A stretch of 64,000 bases of DNA, taken from Pseudomonas viridiflava (GTDB lineage: Bacteria > Pseudomonadota > Gammaproteobacteria > Pseudomonadales > Pseudomonadaceae). The DNA is taken from assembly GCF_900590755.1 (NCBI RefSeq), contig NZ_UUOC01000004.1:1-64000 (forward strand). Reading direction: 5' to 3'. A model generated the notes under the pieces. That model was not told the DNA's origin and searched no databases. It saw only the letters and a program-made list of their open reading frames with translations. Both the position numbers and the translations under genes were made by a program. This document shows, piece after piece, positions 1 through 8,135 of this stretch (position 1 is its first letter; each line of letters starts with the position of its first letter).

Positions 1-20
1 GTGTCTGACACTCCGCCATT

Positions 21-166
21 CGCAGCCTTCGGCAGCTCCTACAGGCGATGTGTTTCTTCAGGTACACAGCAAATCTGTAGGAGCGCACGAGCACCGCGAG
101 GCCGCGATGGCGGTCTGTCTGACACACCGCCATCGCTGGCCTCGTAACCTCGGTGAGCTTCTAAAG
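21..166. repeat. REP-like half element and imperfect inverted repeat
   Basis: Positions 21-45 hold the right half of the 'GCAGC(C/T)...GCAGCTCCTACA' repeat that recurs throughout the window; its left half would lie before position 1. Positions 77-166 form a separate imperfect inverted repeat (TGTAGGAGC..., GATGGCGGT / ACCGCCATC, ending CTTCTAAAG). Both precede the protease gene. They look like REPIN-type intergenic elements and show no coding potential. Confidence 0.55.
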
Positions 167-280
167 GTCTGCGTCGGGCTGTACTGTCATTTCTGACAGT
201 TTCGCCAAATGTAGCCAAGGATTACCTTAAGCGCTCAAGCTGTAAATTCAAATGCTGAACATGGAATCAAGGAGAGAGCC

Positions 281-1123
281 ATGAACAGAAGCGTTACTGC
301 GTTAAGTCTTTTCGTTATAGCGCTGACAGCCACCGCGGAGGAAAGGATCGTCGGCGGAACGCCCACGCCACCCGGCGCTTATCCTTTTTTCAGTACTGTG
401 ACGGAGCAGAGTGGGCGACATATTTGCGGCGCAGCATTAGTCGCCCCAAGTTGGGTGCTGACGGCCGCTCACTGTATTCGCGGTCAGTCACCTTTCCACG
501 TCCAGATCGGGATGGAGCAGTACCGTCCAACGGTGATAAGCCTTGATACGGTTGAAATCGAGCAGGCTTATATTCCAGCAGACTTCAAGGATTGGGAACC
601 CTACTCAAAAGGCGCTGACGCCCATCGCAGCAGTGGCCAATACGATATAGCCCTGCTGAAACTCAAACGCCCGGCTCAAAGCACTCACTTTCTCAAACTG
701 CACAGTGGCGAGGGACAAGAGCAAGTTGGAGAGGCAGTTTTCCTGGCGGGGTTCGGGCAAACGGAGTCAGGGCAGATGCCTGATCATCTCTACCACGCCA
801 ACGGGAAAATACTTGAAACCCAAAGGTGCATCGATGTGCCCGAAGGCTATCCCGATACCAACTACGATCCTGCATTGAATGTCTGTGCTGATGACATGCC
901 TCGAGGAGGAGATTCCGGTGGGCCGTTGCTGTTTATCCAGAACGGTGAGTATGTCGGGCTTGGGTTGGTGAGTCGTGGGCTAATTGATGCTGGGCAATAC
1001 ACGCGTGTCGGTTTCTATCGTAACTGGATGGATAAAGTGATGAGCGTCGGCACCTGCAATGAGCCCGAATTGCTTTCCAACGGTGTGCCCGTATGCATGA
1101 ATGTTGCGGTACCCGAACAGTAG
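281..1123 (+). CDS. Secreted trypsin-like serine protease (S1A)
   Basis: Predicted secreted endopeptidase of the chymotrypsin fold, 280 aa. Residues 1-19 form a signal peptide ending ATA, followed by a very short propeptide and the activation site R-IVGG (R22). The triad is H64 (TAAHC), D122 (DIALL) and S212 (GDSGGP). The Cys42-Cys58 bridge is present in chymotrypsin numbering. Cys191 is replaced by Arg and no partner Cys is seen near 220, so that bridge of the S1 pocket is absent. Met occupies the usual position 189, with Asp at 187 and 188, so trypsin-like cleavage cannot be assumed. A strong ribosome site (AAGGAGAGAG) precedes the ATG. The gene stands alone and converges with the next lipoprotein gene. 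Secretion and protease fold are well supported; the substrate is unknown. Confidence 0.88.
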   Translation: MNRSVTALSLFVIALTATAEERIVGGTPTPPGAYPFFSTVTEQSGRHICGAALVAPSWVLTAAHCIRGQSPFHVQIGMEQYRPTVISLDTVEIEQAYIPADFKDWEPYSKGADAHRSSGQYDIALLKLKRPAQSTHFLKLHSGEGQEQVGEAVFLAGFGQTESGQMPDHLYHANGKILETQRCIDVPEGYPDTNYDPALNVCADDMPRGGDSGGPLLFIQNGEYVGLGLVSRGLIDAGQYTRVGFYRNWMDKVMSVGTCNEPELLSNGVPVCMNVAVPEQ

Positions 1124-1143
1124 TTGAGAACACTGATAATCCG

Positions 1144-1181
1144 GTGGGAGCAAATTTATTCGCGAATGAATTCGCTCTCAC
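1144..1181. repeat. Single REP hairpin between convergent genes
   Basis: GTGGGAGCAAATTTATTCGC is followed at once by its imperfect complement ending GCTCTCAC, forming a compact hairpin. It lies between the converging 3' ends of the protease and lipoprotein genes, where it could also stop transcription from both sides, though it has no U-tract. Confidence 0.6.
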
Positions 1182-1215
1182 AGGGTATGCATTTACCCGC
1201 AAACAGACGCCAGGA

Positions 1216-2022
1216 TTACTCTTTGATCTGCGCCAGATCACCGCGCAATGCAACGCTGGCAATCAGCAAACCGGCGCGGCACTGGAATTTCTCGGTGTCT
1301 TTGTACAGGCTGCGCTGGTCGACGCTGGCGATGTTGATCACGGCATTGGCCTTGGCTTTCTTGGCGGCGTTTTGCAGTGTGATCAGGCTCGACTGCAGGG
1401 CCCAATAGCACGCCTCTTCATCGGATTTGTTGCTGCCGTTGGTTTTGCGGCTGCTGCTGACGGTGTCCAGTTTATGCACCTGAGCCGGCAGGGTTTGCCC
1501 GGCGAGGTAGAACTTCACGCTGCCGTCCAGCAAGCCTGCTGCGGTGGCGCGTTTCACCCCTTCACTGAAGCTCAGGTACGTGGCGTCTTCGGCCCCTTGT
1601 TTGACGATGCCCAGATCGTTGACCTGCTCTATGGTCGGATCGATCGACAGCTCTTTAAGGATGTTGGAGCGCAGGTTGTTGACCCAGCGGTTGTAGTTGC
1701 CGTGGATCTTGCCGTCCTTGTAGTCCAGGCCGGTGCTGCTGCGGTAATCAATCTCAAATGAGGTCGGGGTGTACGGAATGTCGACTTCGGCATGGTGACG
1801 CTCACGGACGGTGATCGCTGCCTTGATCATGCCCGGTTTGACCGACTGCACGACCCACTGTCGGTCGTTGAGCGCGGTGACGATGGCGCGGCTCATCTGG
1901 TCGTTGCTAAAGCCCATATTGCCCGAGAAGTTTTCCTTGGCGTTGTACACCGGCTTGCTGGTACAGCCTCCAAGCACTAATGCCAGTGCCATCAAGGCGA
2001 CGATGCGGTGGATCAGATTCAT
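1216..2022 (-). CDS. Lipoprotein of unknown function, end of aryl polyene locus
   Basis: 268 aa. The N-terminus is a lipoprotein signal peptide (MNLIHRIVALMALALVLGGC), with the lipobox LGGC placing the lipidated Cys at position 20. The rest is soluble and has no motif I can assign. The C-terminal third (CYWALQSSLITLQNAAKKA, then KANAVINIAS) resembles small domains in other envelope proteins, but I cannot name the family. It starts only 26 bases downstream of the last ketosynthase gene on the same strand, so it probably belongs to the aryl polyene operon and may serve in the envelope. The lipoprotein call is firm; the role is open. Confidence 0.75.
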   Translation of the reverse strand: MNLIHRIVALMALALVLGGCTSKPVYNAKENFSGNMGFSNDQMSRAIVTALNDRQWVVQSVKPGMIKAAITVRERHHAEVDIPYTPTSFEIDYRSSTGLDYKDGKIHGNYNRWVNNLRSNILKELSIDPTIEQVNDLGIVKQGAEDATYLSFSEGVKRATAAGLLDGSVKFYLAGQTLPAQVHKLDTVSSSRKTNGSNKSDEEACYWALQSSLITLQNAAKKAKANAVINIASVDQRSLYKDTEKFQCRAGLLIASVALRGDLAQIKE

Positions 2023-2048
2023 TCCCTTTACTCCATAGTTAAATCAAT

Positions 2049-3275
2049 TCAATGCCAGCGGCGGAAAATCAACGAAGTATTGACGCCACCAAACGCGAAA
2101 TTGTTGTTCATCACATACTCGTGACTCATCTGCCGGGGCTCACCGCGCAAGTAATCCAGATCACCGCACTGCGGATCGACCTCGTCCAGATTGAGCGTAT
2201 GGATGTAACGGTCGCGATTGAGCATCTCGATGCAGAACCACGATTCCAGCGCACCGCAGGCGCCCAGGGTGTGACCGAGAAAGCTCTTCTGCGAGCTGAT
2301 CGGCATGCGCGAGCCAAACAGGCTGCTGGTGGCCAGGGTTTCAGCGATGTCGCCCTGTTCGGTGGCGGTGCCATGGCCGTTGACGTAGCCGATGGCTTCG
2401 GGCGGCAGGTTGGCGTCTTCCAGGGCCAGTTCCATGGCGCGGCGCATGGTGGCCTGTTCCGGACGGGTGCTGTGAGCGCCGTCGGCGTTGCTGCCGAAAC
2501 CCACCAGCTCGGCATGAATGTGCGCGCCACGGGCCTGGGCATGTTCCAGCTCTTCAAGCACCAGCATGCCGCCGCCTTCGCCGATCACCAGACCATCGCG
2601 GCCGCTGTCGTAAGGGCGCGGGCTGGTTTGCGGCGCATCGTTCTTGAGGCTGGTGGCGTAAAGCGCGTCGAAGACCATGGCTTCGGTCGGGCACAGTTCT
2701 TCGGCGCCACCGGCCAGCATCAGCGGCAGACGGCCGAACTTAATGGATTCGTAGGCGTAGCCGATACCCTGGCTGCCGCTGGTGCAGGCGCTGGACGTCG
2801 GGATCAAACGCCCGGTCAGGCCGAAGAAGATGCTGATATTGGCCGCCGTGGTGTGCGGCATCATCCGCACATAGGAGTTGGCGTTCAGCCCTTCAGCCAC
2901 CGAGTTGAGCAGCATGTTGCCAAAGGCTTTGATCTCGTCGGTGCTGCCGGTGGACGAGCCACACGCGGTGCCCATGCGCCCATCACGGATGATCGGGTCG
3001 TTGAGCAGGCCTGCGTCGATCAAGGCTTGTTCGGACGCGCCCACCGCCAGCCGGGAAACCCGGCCCATGCTGCGCAGTTGTTTGCGGGTCCAGTGGGACG
3101 GCACGACGAAGTCATCAATCGGGCCAGCCAGCCGGGTGTTCAACTCGATGAAGCGATCCCACTCGGCCATGCGCCGAATGCCGCTGCGGTTGGCATCGAA
3201 GTTGGCGGCGATGCTGTCCCAGGTGCTGCCGAGTGAAGTAATGCCGGCCATGCCGGTGACGACGACGCGCTTCAT
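2049..3275 (-). CDS. apeR: Beta-ketoacyl-ACP synthase (ApeR-like)
   Basis: 408-aa FabF/KAS II-type condensing enzyme with an intact triad: C164 (SSACTSG), H301 (NGHGTATEQ) and H335 (FLGHTLGA). In characterised APE systems ApeR is a stand-alone homodimeric ketosynthase, distinct from the ApeO:ApeC pair, and this is the fourth member of the conserved O-P-Q-R order here. The ATG at 3275 is preferred over an in-frame GTG at 3281: GGAGG lies 9 bases before the ATG, and the ATG overlaps the reductase stop as TGATG, implying translational coupling. The enzyme is firm; the Ape letter follows gene order. Confidence 0.9.
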   Translation of the reverse strand: MKRVVVTGMAGITSLGSTWDSIAANFDANRSGIRRMAEWDRFIELNTRLAGPIDDFVVPSHWTRKQLRSMGRVSRLAVGASEQALIDAGLLNDPIIRDGRMGTACGSSTGSTDEIKAFGNMLLNSVAEGLNANSYVRMMPHTTAANISIFFGLTGRLIPTSSACTSGSQGIGYAYESIKFGRLPLMLAGGAEELCPTEAMVFDALYATSLKNDAPQTSPRPYDSGRDGLVIGEGGGMLVLEELEHAQARGAHIHAELVGFGSNADGAHSTRPEQATMRRAMELALEDANLPPEAIGYVNGHGTATEQGDIAETLATSSLFGSRMPISSQKSFLGHTLGACGALESWFCIEMLNRDRYIHTLNLDEVDPQCGDLDYLRGEPRQMSHEYVMNNNFAFGGVNTSLIFRRWH

Positions 3276-4003
3276 CAACACAGGCCTCCGTTGACGGCCA
3301 GTACCTGGCGGGTGATGTAGGCGGCTTCTGCCGACATCAGGAAATTCACCGCCCCGGCGACTTCTTCGGGGGTGCCCATGCGCTGTGCCGGGATCATTTT
3401 CATCAGTTCATCCACCGGGACATTTTCGTCGAGCATGGCGGTATCGATCAGGCCGGGGGCGACGCAGTTGACAGTAATTTTGCGTTTGCCCAACTCGATG
3501 GCCAGCGCCTTGGCGGCACCGATCACACCGGCTTTGGACGCGCTGTAATTGACCTGCCCGCGATTGCCGATCAGGCCCGAAACGGACGTGATGCAGACAA
3601 TCCGCCCCGCCGCACGCCGACGAATCATCGGCATCATTACCGGGTGCAGCACGTTGTAGAAGCCGTCGAGGTTGGTTCTGAGCACCACGTCCCAGTCATC
3701 GTCGCTCAGGGCCGGGAAAGCGCCGTCGCGAGTCAGTCCGGCATTGAGTACCACGCCGTAATAAGCACCGTGGGTTTCCACGTCTTCTTCAAGGATGGTT
3801 TTGCAGGCTTCGCGGTCGGCCACGTCGAATTGCAGAATCCGCGCCTTGCGGCCCAGGGCAACGACTTCAGCCTGAACCGCTTCGGCTTCGCTGCGCCCGT
3901 TGCGGCAATGCAGGATCAGATCAAAACCCGCCTGTGCCAGACGCAAGGCGATGGCCCGGCCAATGCCACGGCTGGAGCCTGTGACCAGTATCGAGTCAGT
4001 CAT
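3275..4003 (-). CDS. apeQ: 3-oxoacyl-ACP reductase (ApeQ-like)
   Basis: 242-aa short-chain dehydrogenase/reductase of the FabG type, expected to reduce the 3-keto group of the growing ACP-bound polyene with NADPH. The Rossmann motif TGSSRGIG begins at residue 8, and the catalytic Ser (ITSVSG) is followed by Tyr and Lys in YSASK. It ends in the family-typical AVNGGLC. Its start overlaps the dehydratase stop by 4 bases (ATGA), and its stop overlaps the next ketosynthase start by 1 base. Such overlaps fit co-translation of a type II enzyme set. Confidence 0.9.
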   Translation of the reverse strand: MTDSILVTGSSRGIGRAIALRLAQAGFDLILHCRNGRSEAEAVQAEVVALGRKARILQFDVADREACKTILEEDVETHGAYYGVVLNAGLTRDGAFPALSDDDWDVVLRTNLDGFYNVLHPVMMPMIRRRAAGRIVCITSVSGLIGNRGQVNYSASKAGVIGAAKALAIELGKRKITVNCVAPGLIDTAMLDENVPVDELMKMIPAQRMGTPEEVAGAVNFLMSAEAAYITRQVLAVNGGLC

Positions 4004-4470
4004 GCCGGGGCTCCTTCAGCCAGATAATTTGCCGCTTCGGGCGGGCAGTAAACGTTGAGGCGGGCAAAGGCTTCAATGGCCGGGCCTTCAGTTGGCTGGG
4101 CCGTCAGGCGGCATTCGAACACGCCCATGCCGTTGTCGTCTTGCAATGAGCGCAAAGCATGGATAGTCAGTTCGCTGCCCGCAGCAAAGTGTTCCACGTT
4201 GCATTCGAACTTGCGGCTGCCCAGCAGGAAGCCCAGCGCTACCGCTTCGCCCCGGCTGCGCGCCTGACAACCGGCATAGGCCGCGACGCTCTGGGCCATC
4301 AGCTCGACGCCAATCCAGGCGGGCATGTCGCCGTTGGCGCGGTTGAACAGGCCGCCGGGCTTGACGGTCGTGCGGGTGTGAATCTGTTCAGCGTCGAACG
4401 ACAGAACCTCGTCAATGAGGATCATGTCGCCCGCGTGAGGGATCAGTTCGGCGAGCGGCCAATCGATCAT
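4000..4470 (-). CDS. apeP: Hotdog-fold 3-hydroxyacyl-ACP dehydratase (ApeP-like)
   Basis: 156-aa hotdog protein of the 3-hydroxydecanoyl-ACP dehydratase-like group. The N-terminal IPHAGDMILID segment resembles the start of FabZ/ApeP proteins, and the central helix region WIGVELMAQSVAAYAG is typical of the fold. In characterised APE systems ApeP works with ApeI as a heteromeric dehydratase; here the ApeI-like domain is fused to the acyl ligase encoded at 16166-17869. Four-base overlaps (ATGA) join it to the genes on both sides. Confidence 0.85.
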   Translation of the reverse strand: MIDWPLAELIPHAGDMILIDEVLSFDAEQIHTRTTVKPGGLFNRANGDMPAWIGVELMAQSVAAYAGCQARSRGEAVALGFLLGSRKFECNVEHFAAGSELTIHALRSLQDDNGMGVFECRLTAQPTEGPAIEAFARLNVYCPPEAANYLAEGAPA

Positions 4471-5663
4471 GCTGCGTCTCCGATAATCAAACTGATGTTG
4501 TTGCCACCGAACGCAAACGAATTGCTCATCAGGTAGCGCTGTGGCGTGTGGGCCAGACGCGATTCGCTGTCGGTGAACTGCAAGGCGGGCAATTCCGGGT
4601 CAGCCTGGCCATCCCACAATTGTGGCGGCAGTGCACGGTTCGTATTTTCCGGGGCCAGACTCAACCAGCAAAACGCCGCCTCCAACGCCCCGGCCGCGCC
4701 GAGGGTGTGGCCGGTCAGGGGTTTGGTGGATGAGCAAGGGACGCCGTTCGGGAAAATCCCTTCGACCGCGAGGCTCTCCATGGCGTCGTTGTGCTGAGTG
4801 GCGGTGCCGTGCAGGTTCAGATAACCGATCTGCGACGCGTCGAGCCGGGCATTATCCAGTGCTTGCTGCATGGCCTGACGAGCGCCCCGACCAGTGGGTT
4901 CCGGCGCGGAAATATGGTGCGCGTCGCAGGTGGCGCCAGCACCCAGCAGGGCGATGGAATGCCCGGCGCTTTTTTCACGGGTCATCAGGAACAGCACAGC
5001 GGCTTCGCCGATATTGATCCCGTCCCGGTTGCGTGAAAACGGATTGCAGCGCTGGGGCGACACCGCTTCCAGGGCAGAAAAACCATTGAGCGTCAGTTTG
5101 CACAGCGTATCGACACCGCCACACAGCACGGCGTCGCACAGGCCCATGTCCAGTGCACGACGGGCGCTGAGCAGGGCGCGGGCGCTGGACGTGCAGGCGG
5201 TGGAAATCACATAGGCGGGGCCGCTCAGTTGTAGCCACTCAGCCAGGAAGTTCGCTGGAGCGCCCAGTTCCTGTTGCTGATAGTGGTAGTCGGCCGGGAA
5301 CTGCTGATCGTTCAGCCAGGCGCCGATGCCATGACCGGCTTCGTCGATGCCCGAGGTGCTGGTGCCCAGAATCACGCCGATACGATCCGTGCCATAACGC
5401 TGAATGGCATCACGGATCTGCGGTTCGATCTGCAGCGCAGCCGCCAGCAGCAGTTGATTGTTGCGGCTGCTGTGCTCGGCCAACCGAGCCGGGATCGAAG
5501 GCAGCTGCGCCTTGACCGCACCCACCGGCAGACTGCGTTCCGGGACCCAGCCGCTTTCGGTCACCATGCCTGAATCGTCGGCGGCAAAGAGCCTGCGGGC
5601 GACTTCGCTGCGGTCGTTGCCCAGCGCGCAATTGAGGCCCAACGCGTTCAGATAGGCGGTCAT
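4467..5663 (-). CDS. apeO: Beta-ketoacyl-ACP synthase (ApeO-like)
   Basis: 398-aa condensing enzyme with the full triad: C157 (ISTACTSS), H285 (NLHGTATQ) and H319 (PLTGHTLGA). By position it matches ApeO, the catalytic ketosynthase that pairs with the chain-length factor ApeC; a short ApeC-like protein is encoded at the head of this operon (19700-20419). Likely role: repeated decarboxylative condensation of malonyl-ACP onto an aryl starter. It is coupled to the upstream lipoprotein gene and the downstream dehydratase gene by 4-base overlaps. Confidence 0.88.
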   Translation of the reverse strand: MTAYLNALGLNCALGNDRSEVARRLFAADDSGMVTESGWVPERSLPVGAVKAQLPSIPARLAEHSSRNNQLLLAAALQIEPQIRDAIQRYGTDRIGVILGTSTSGIDEAGHGIGAWLNDQQFPADYHYQQQELGAPANFLAEWLQLSGPAYVISTACTSSARALLSARRALDMGLCDAVLCGGVDTLCKLTLNGFSALEAVSPQRCNPFSRNRDGINIGEAAVLFLMTREKSAGHSIALLGAGATCDAHHISAPEPTGRGARQAMQQALDNARLDASQIGYLNLHGTATQHNDAMESLAVEGIFPNGVPCSSTKPLTGHTLGAAGALEAAFCWLSLAPENTNRALPPQLWDGQADPELPALQFTDSESRLAHTPQRYLMSNSFAFGGNNISLIIGDAA

Positions 5664-6160
5664 GGAGCACGCTCGTTATTCAGCGGGCTTACACCGTAGT
5701 CCAGCCGTTTGCCGTCTTTGTTGCCCAGAATCACCAGCCTGAAGGTGTCGGAACTGCTGTACTCAACGCCCCAGCGGGCATCGAATATGCGTTGCGTGCC
5801 CCGGCGCATGGCTTGTGGGTAGCTGGCGTTGAGCTCCTGATCGGGTGTCAGGGCGAACAAAAGCGCGGCAAACAATTCCCGGGCTTCGGCATTGGGTGGT
5901 AACAGGCCGTCGGCCTGCCACTGACCATTGATCAACTGCTGACGGGCCAGGGGAATACCCAGCGGGTCCATCAACGACCAGCGCAAGCCGGTCGCTTCCT
6001 GTTGGATCACCAGCAGCCAGTCCTGACGCTGATCGGCCAGTTGGCGTTGTATATGCAATTGCATGGGCAACTGCAAGTGCGGCATTGCAGTGGGCAGCGG
6101 CGTCTGGCTGGCGCAGGCGCTCAACAACAGAAGGCAGCCTATCAAGAACGCGCGAATCAT
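5660..6160 (-). CDS. DUF3261-type lipoprotein
   Basis: 166 aa with a lipoprotein signal peptide (MIRAFLIGCLLLLSAC; Cys at 16). The remainder is a small beta-rich domain resembling the DUF3261 lipoproteins found in aryl polyene and xanthomonadin-like clusters. No catalytic motif is visible. Anchoring in the envelope and its place among LolA-like and MMPL genes suggest a part in handling or placing the finished aryl polyene lipid. The stop/start overlap with the methyltransferase gene is 1 base (TGATG). Confidence 0.75.
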   Translation of the reverse strand: MIRAFLIGCLLLLSACASQTPLPTAMPHLQLPMQLHIQRQLADQRQDWLLVIQQEATGLRWSLMDPLGIPLARQQLINGQWQADGLLPPNAEARELFAALLFALTPDQELNASYPQAMRRGTQRIFDARWGVEYSSSDTFRLVILGNKDGKRLDYGVSPLNNERAP

Positions 6161-6891
6161 CAGTTGCTTCCTTCAAGCGGCTTGCGGGCCACGACGTTAA
6201 CCAGGGTTTCTTCACGCTGGCCGACTGGCGCTGGCTTGCGCAGTTTCAGGCGCTCCAGCAGGCCGAAGTCTTTGGAGCGGCTCCACCACAAGTACGGGTA
6301 GGACACATTCTGCGGCCCGAACTGGAAGCCCTGGTCGCGGATCATTTGCAGATATTGCTCGGCACTCTTTTGTACGTGCATCGGATGGCGGAACAGCCAG
6401 CGAATCACCCAAGTGTCGATGTAGGCCTCGGTGGATTCGGCGAACAGCAGATAGCCGCCGGGCTTGAGCACGCGATAGAACTCGGCCAGCGCTTTTTCCT
6501 GCTCCACCAGATGGTGAAAGGTCTGATGACAGAACAGCATATCGACGCTGGCATCGGCCAGTTGCAGGGCCGCGCAGTCGCTGCCGATCAATTCGACATT
6601 GATGCCGTGTGCGCGGGCTTCGGCGCGGCTCATGGTCAGGCTGTCGGGGTCAGCGTCCACGCCAAGCAGGCGCGACGGGGCGAAGACTTGACGTAAGTGT
6701 TTGAAGGACTTGCCCTGGCCGCAACCGGCATCCAGCAAGACCGGCTCGCTCGGCAACGCACCCTCGAACAGCTTGCGCAGGTCGTCTATCGCGACGCGCA
6801 ACACTCGATGCTGCCAGGTATGGCTGCGCAGAAACCACAGGCCGAAGCGGGTTTCTTCGACATAGCTGTCGCTCAGAAACGGACCACTCAT
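6160..6891 (-). CDS. SAM-dependent methyltransferase
   Basis: 243-aa class I methyltransferase. The SAM-binding motif VLLDAGCGQGKSF is followed by an acidic strand end (LLGVDADP), the motif region ADASVDMLFCHQTFHH and the post-motif VLKPGGYLLFAE. In APE pathways such an enzyme probably O-methylates the aryl head, which often carries methyl or methoxy groups; this assignment is by context. The start overlaps the flavoprotein stop by 4 bases. Confidence 0.82.
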   Translation of the reverse strand: MSGPFLSDSYVEETRFGLWFLRSHTWQHRVLRVAIDDLRKLFEGALPSEPVLLDAGCGQGKSFKHLRQVFAPSRLLGVDADPDSLTMSRAEARAHGINVELIGSDCAALQLADASVDMLFCHQTFHHLVEQEKALAEFYRVLKPGGYLLFAESTEAYIDTWVIRWLFRHPMHVQKSAEQYLQMIRDQGFQFGPQNVSYPYLWWSRSKDFGLLERLKLRKPAPVGQREETLVNVVARKPLEGSN

Positions 6892-8135
6892 TGCGGCGTG
6901 CTCGCGCAGATTTCAGACAGCATGCGCAATCGGCGCTTGGGTTCGCTGACGAACGGGTTGCGCTCATCCCAGGCATAACCGGCGAGGATCGCGCAGATCA
7001 TGCGGCGGATGTCTTCGGTGCCGTCCTGGTAAAAAATCACGTCCTGGAAAGTGCCCTCATACCAGCCCTCGACATAAGCACGGAAGGTGTCCACGCCGCG
7101 CTTGAGTGGTTTGGCGAATTCAGTTTCCCAGTCGACACTTTCGCCTTGCAGCTGGCGATCCAGAACCCCGGCCGCCATGCTCGCCGAACGCATGGCAATG
7201 GTCACGCCGGAGGAGAACACCGGGTCAAGGAATTCCGCGGCGTTACCCAGCAGCGCAAAGCCTGGGCCGTGCAGGGTTTTGACGTTGGCTGAATAGCCGC
7301 CGATGGTCCGCGCCGGAGTGTCCCAGACTGCGTCTTTGAGCAGGTCTTTGAGGTGCGGGGTTTCGTTGATGAACTCGCGCAGGCAAGCGTCCAGGTCTTC
7401 AGGTTTGTCCTTGAAGCGCTCGGCATTGGCCACCACGCCTTGCGAACAGCGGCCATTGCTGAACGGGATCGACCAGAACCACACGTCGCGGTGCTCGGGG
7501 TGGATGCTGACCAGAATCTTCTCGCGGTCGAAGTTCGCCGGGTCGATATGGTCTTCGATATGGGTGAATACCGCCTGACGCACCGGGAAATTGGACGGCG
7601 CTTCAAGGTCGAGCAAGCGCGGCAATACCCGGCCATAACCGCTGGCATCCAGTACGAATTGCGCTTGCAGCTGATACTCGCTGCCGTCCTCGCGACGCAC
7701 GCTGAGCACGGGCTGGGGGCTTTCGAAATCTCCCGCAATGATCTCTTGCTGATAGCGGATTTCCACGCCTTGCAACTCGGCCTGATCGGCCAGCAGTTTG
7801 TCGAAAGTGCCGCGCTGGACCTGGAAGGTCGATGGCTGGCCCTTGGTGAAGGTGTCGCCGAAATCGAATGCGCTGTACTGATCGCGCCAGGCGAACGCCG
7901 CGCCGTTCTTCTTCTGGAATCCGGCAGCTTTGACCGCTTCGAGCATGCCGGCTTCTTCGACGAAATCCAGGCAATGGGACAGCAGGCTTTCGCCAATGGA
8001 AAAGCGCGGGAACAGCTGGCGCTCGATGATCAACACGTCGTGGCCTTTGCGCTTGAGCAGCGTCGCGGCAATTGCACCGGCGGGGCCAGCACCGATGACG
8101 ACGACGGTGCGGCTTTCCCTATCAGTTATTGGCAC
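6888..8135 (-). CDS. FAD-dependent oxidoreductase, halogenase-like
   Basis: 415 aa. The N-terminal FAD fold VVVIGAGPAGA (residues 11-21) is followed by GESLLSHC. Two features usually linked to flavin halogenases are visible: WFWSIP at residues 219-224, matching WxWxIP, and GFQKKNG at 72-78, matching the GFxxKxG pattern around the active-site Lys (K76 here). The segment LDASGYGRVLPRLL completes the second FAD region. It may halogenate the aryl ring, as proposed for xanthomonadin-type pigments, but related flavoproteins with these motifs occur in APE clusters whose products carry no halogen. A flavoprotein is certain; halogenation is a hypothesis. The stop overlaps the antiporter gene by 14 bases. 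Confidence 0.8.
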   Translation of the reverse strand: MPITDRESRTVVVIGAGPAGAIAATLLKRKGHDVLIIERQLFPRFSIGESLLSHCLDFVEEAGMLEAVKAAGFQKKNGAAFAWRDQYSAFDFGDTFTKGQPSTFQVQRGTFDKLLADQAELQGVEIRYQQEIIAGDFESPQPVLSVRREDGSEYQLQAQFVLDASGYGRVLPRLLDLEAPSNFPVRQAVFTHIEDHIDPANFDREKILVSIHPEHRDVWFWSIPFSNGRCSQGVVANAERFKDKPEDLDACLREFINETPHLKDLLKDAVWDTPARTIGGYSANVKTLHGPGFALLGNAAEFLDPVFSSGVTIAMRSASMAAGVLDRQLQGESVDWETEFAKPLKRGVDTFRAYVEGWYEGTFQDVIFYQDGTEDIRRMICAILAGYAWDERNPFVSEPKRRLRMLSEICASTPQ

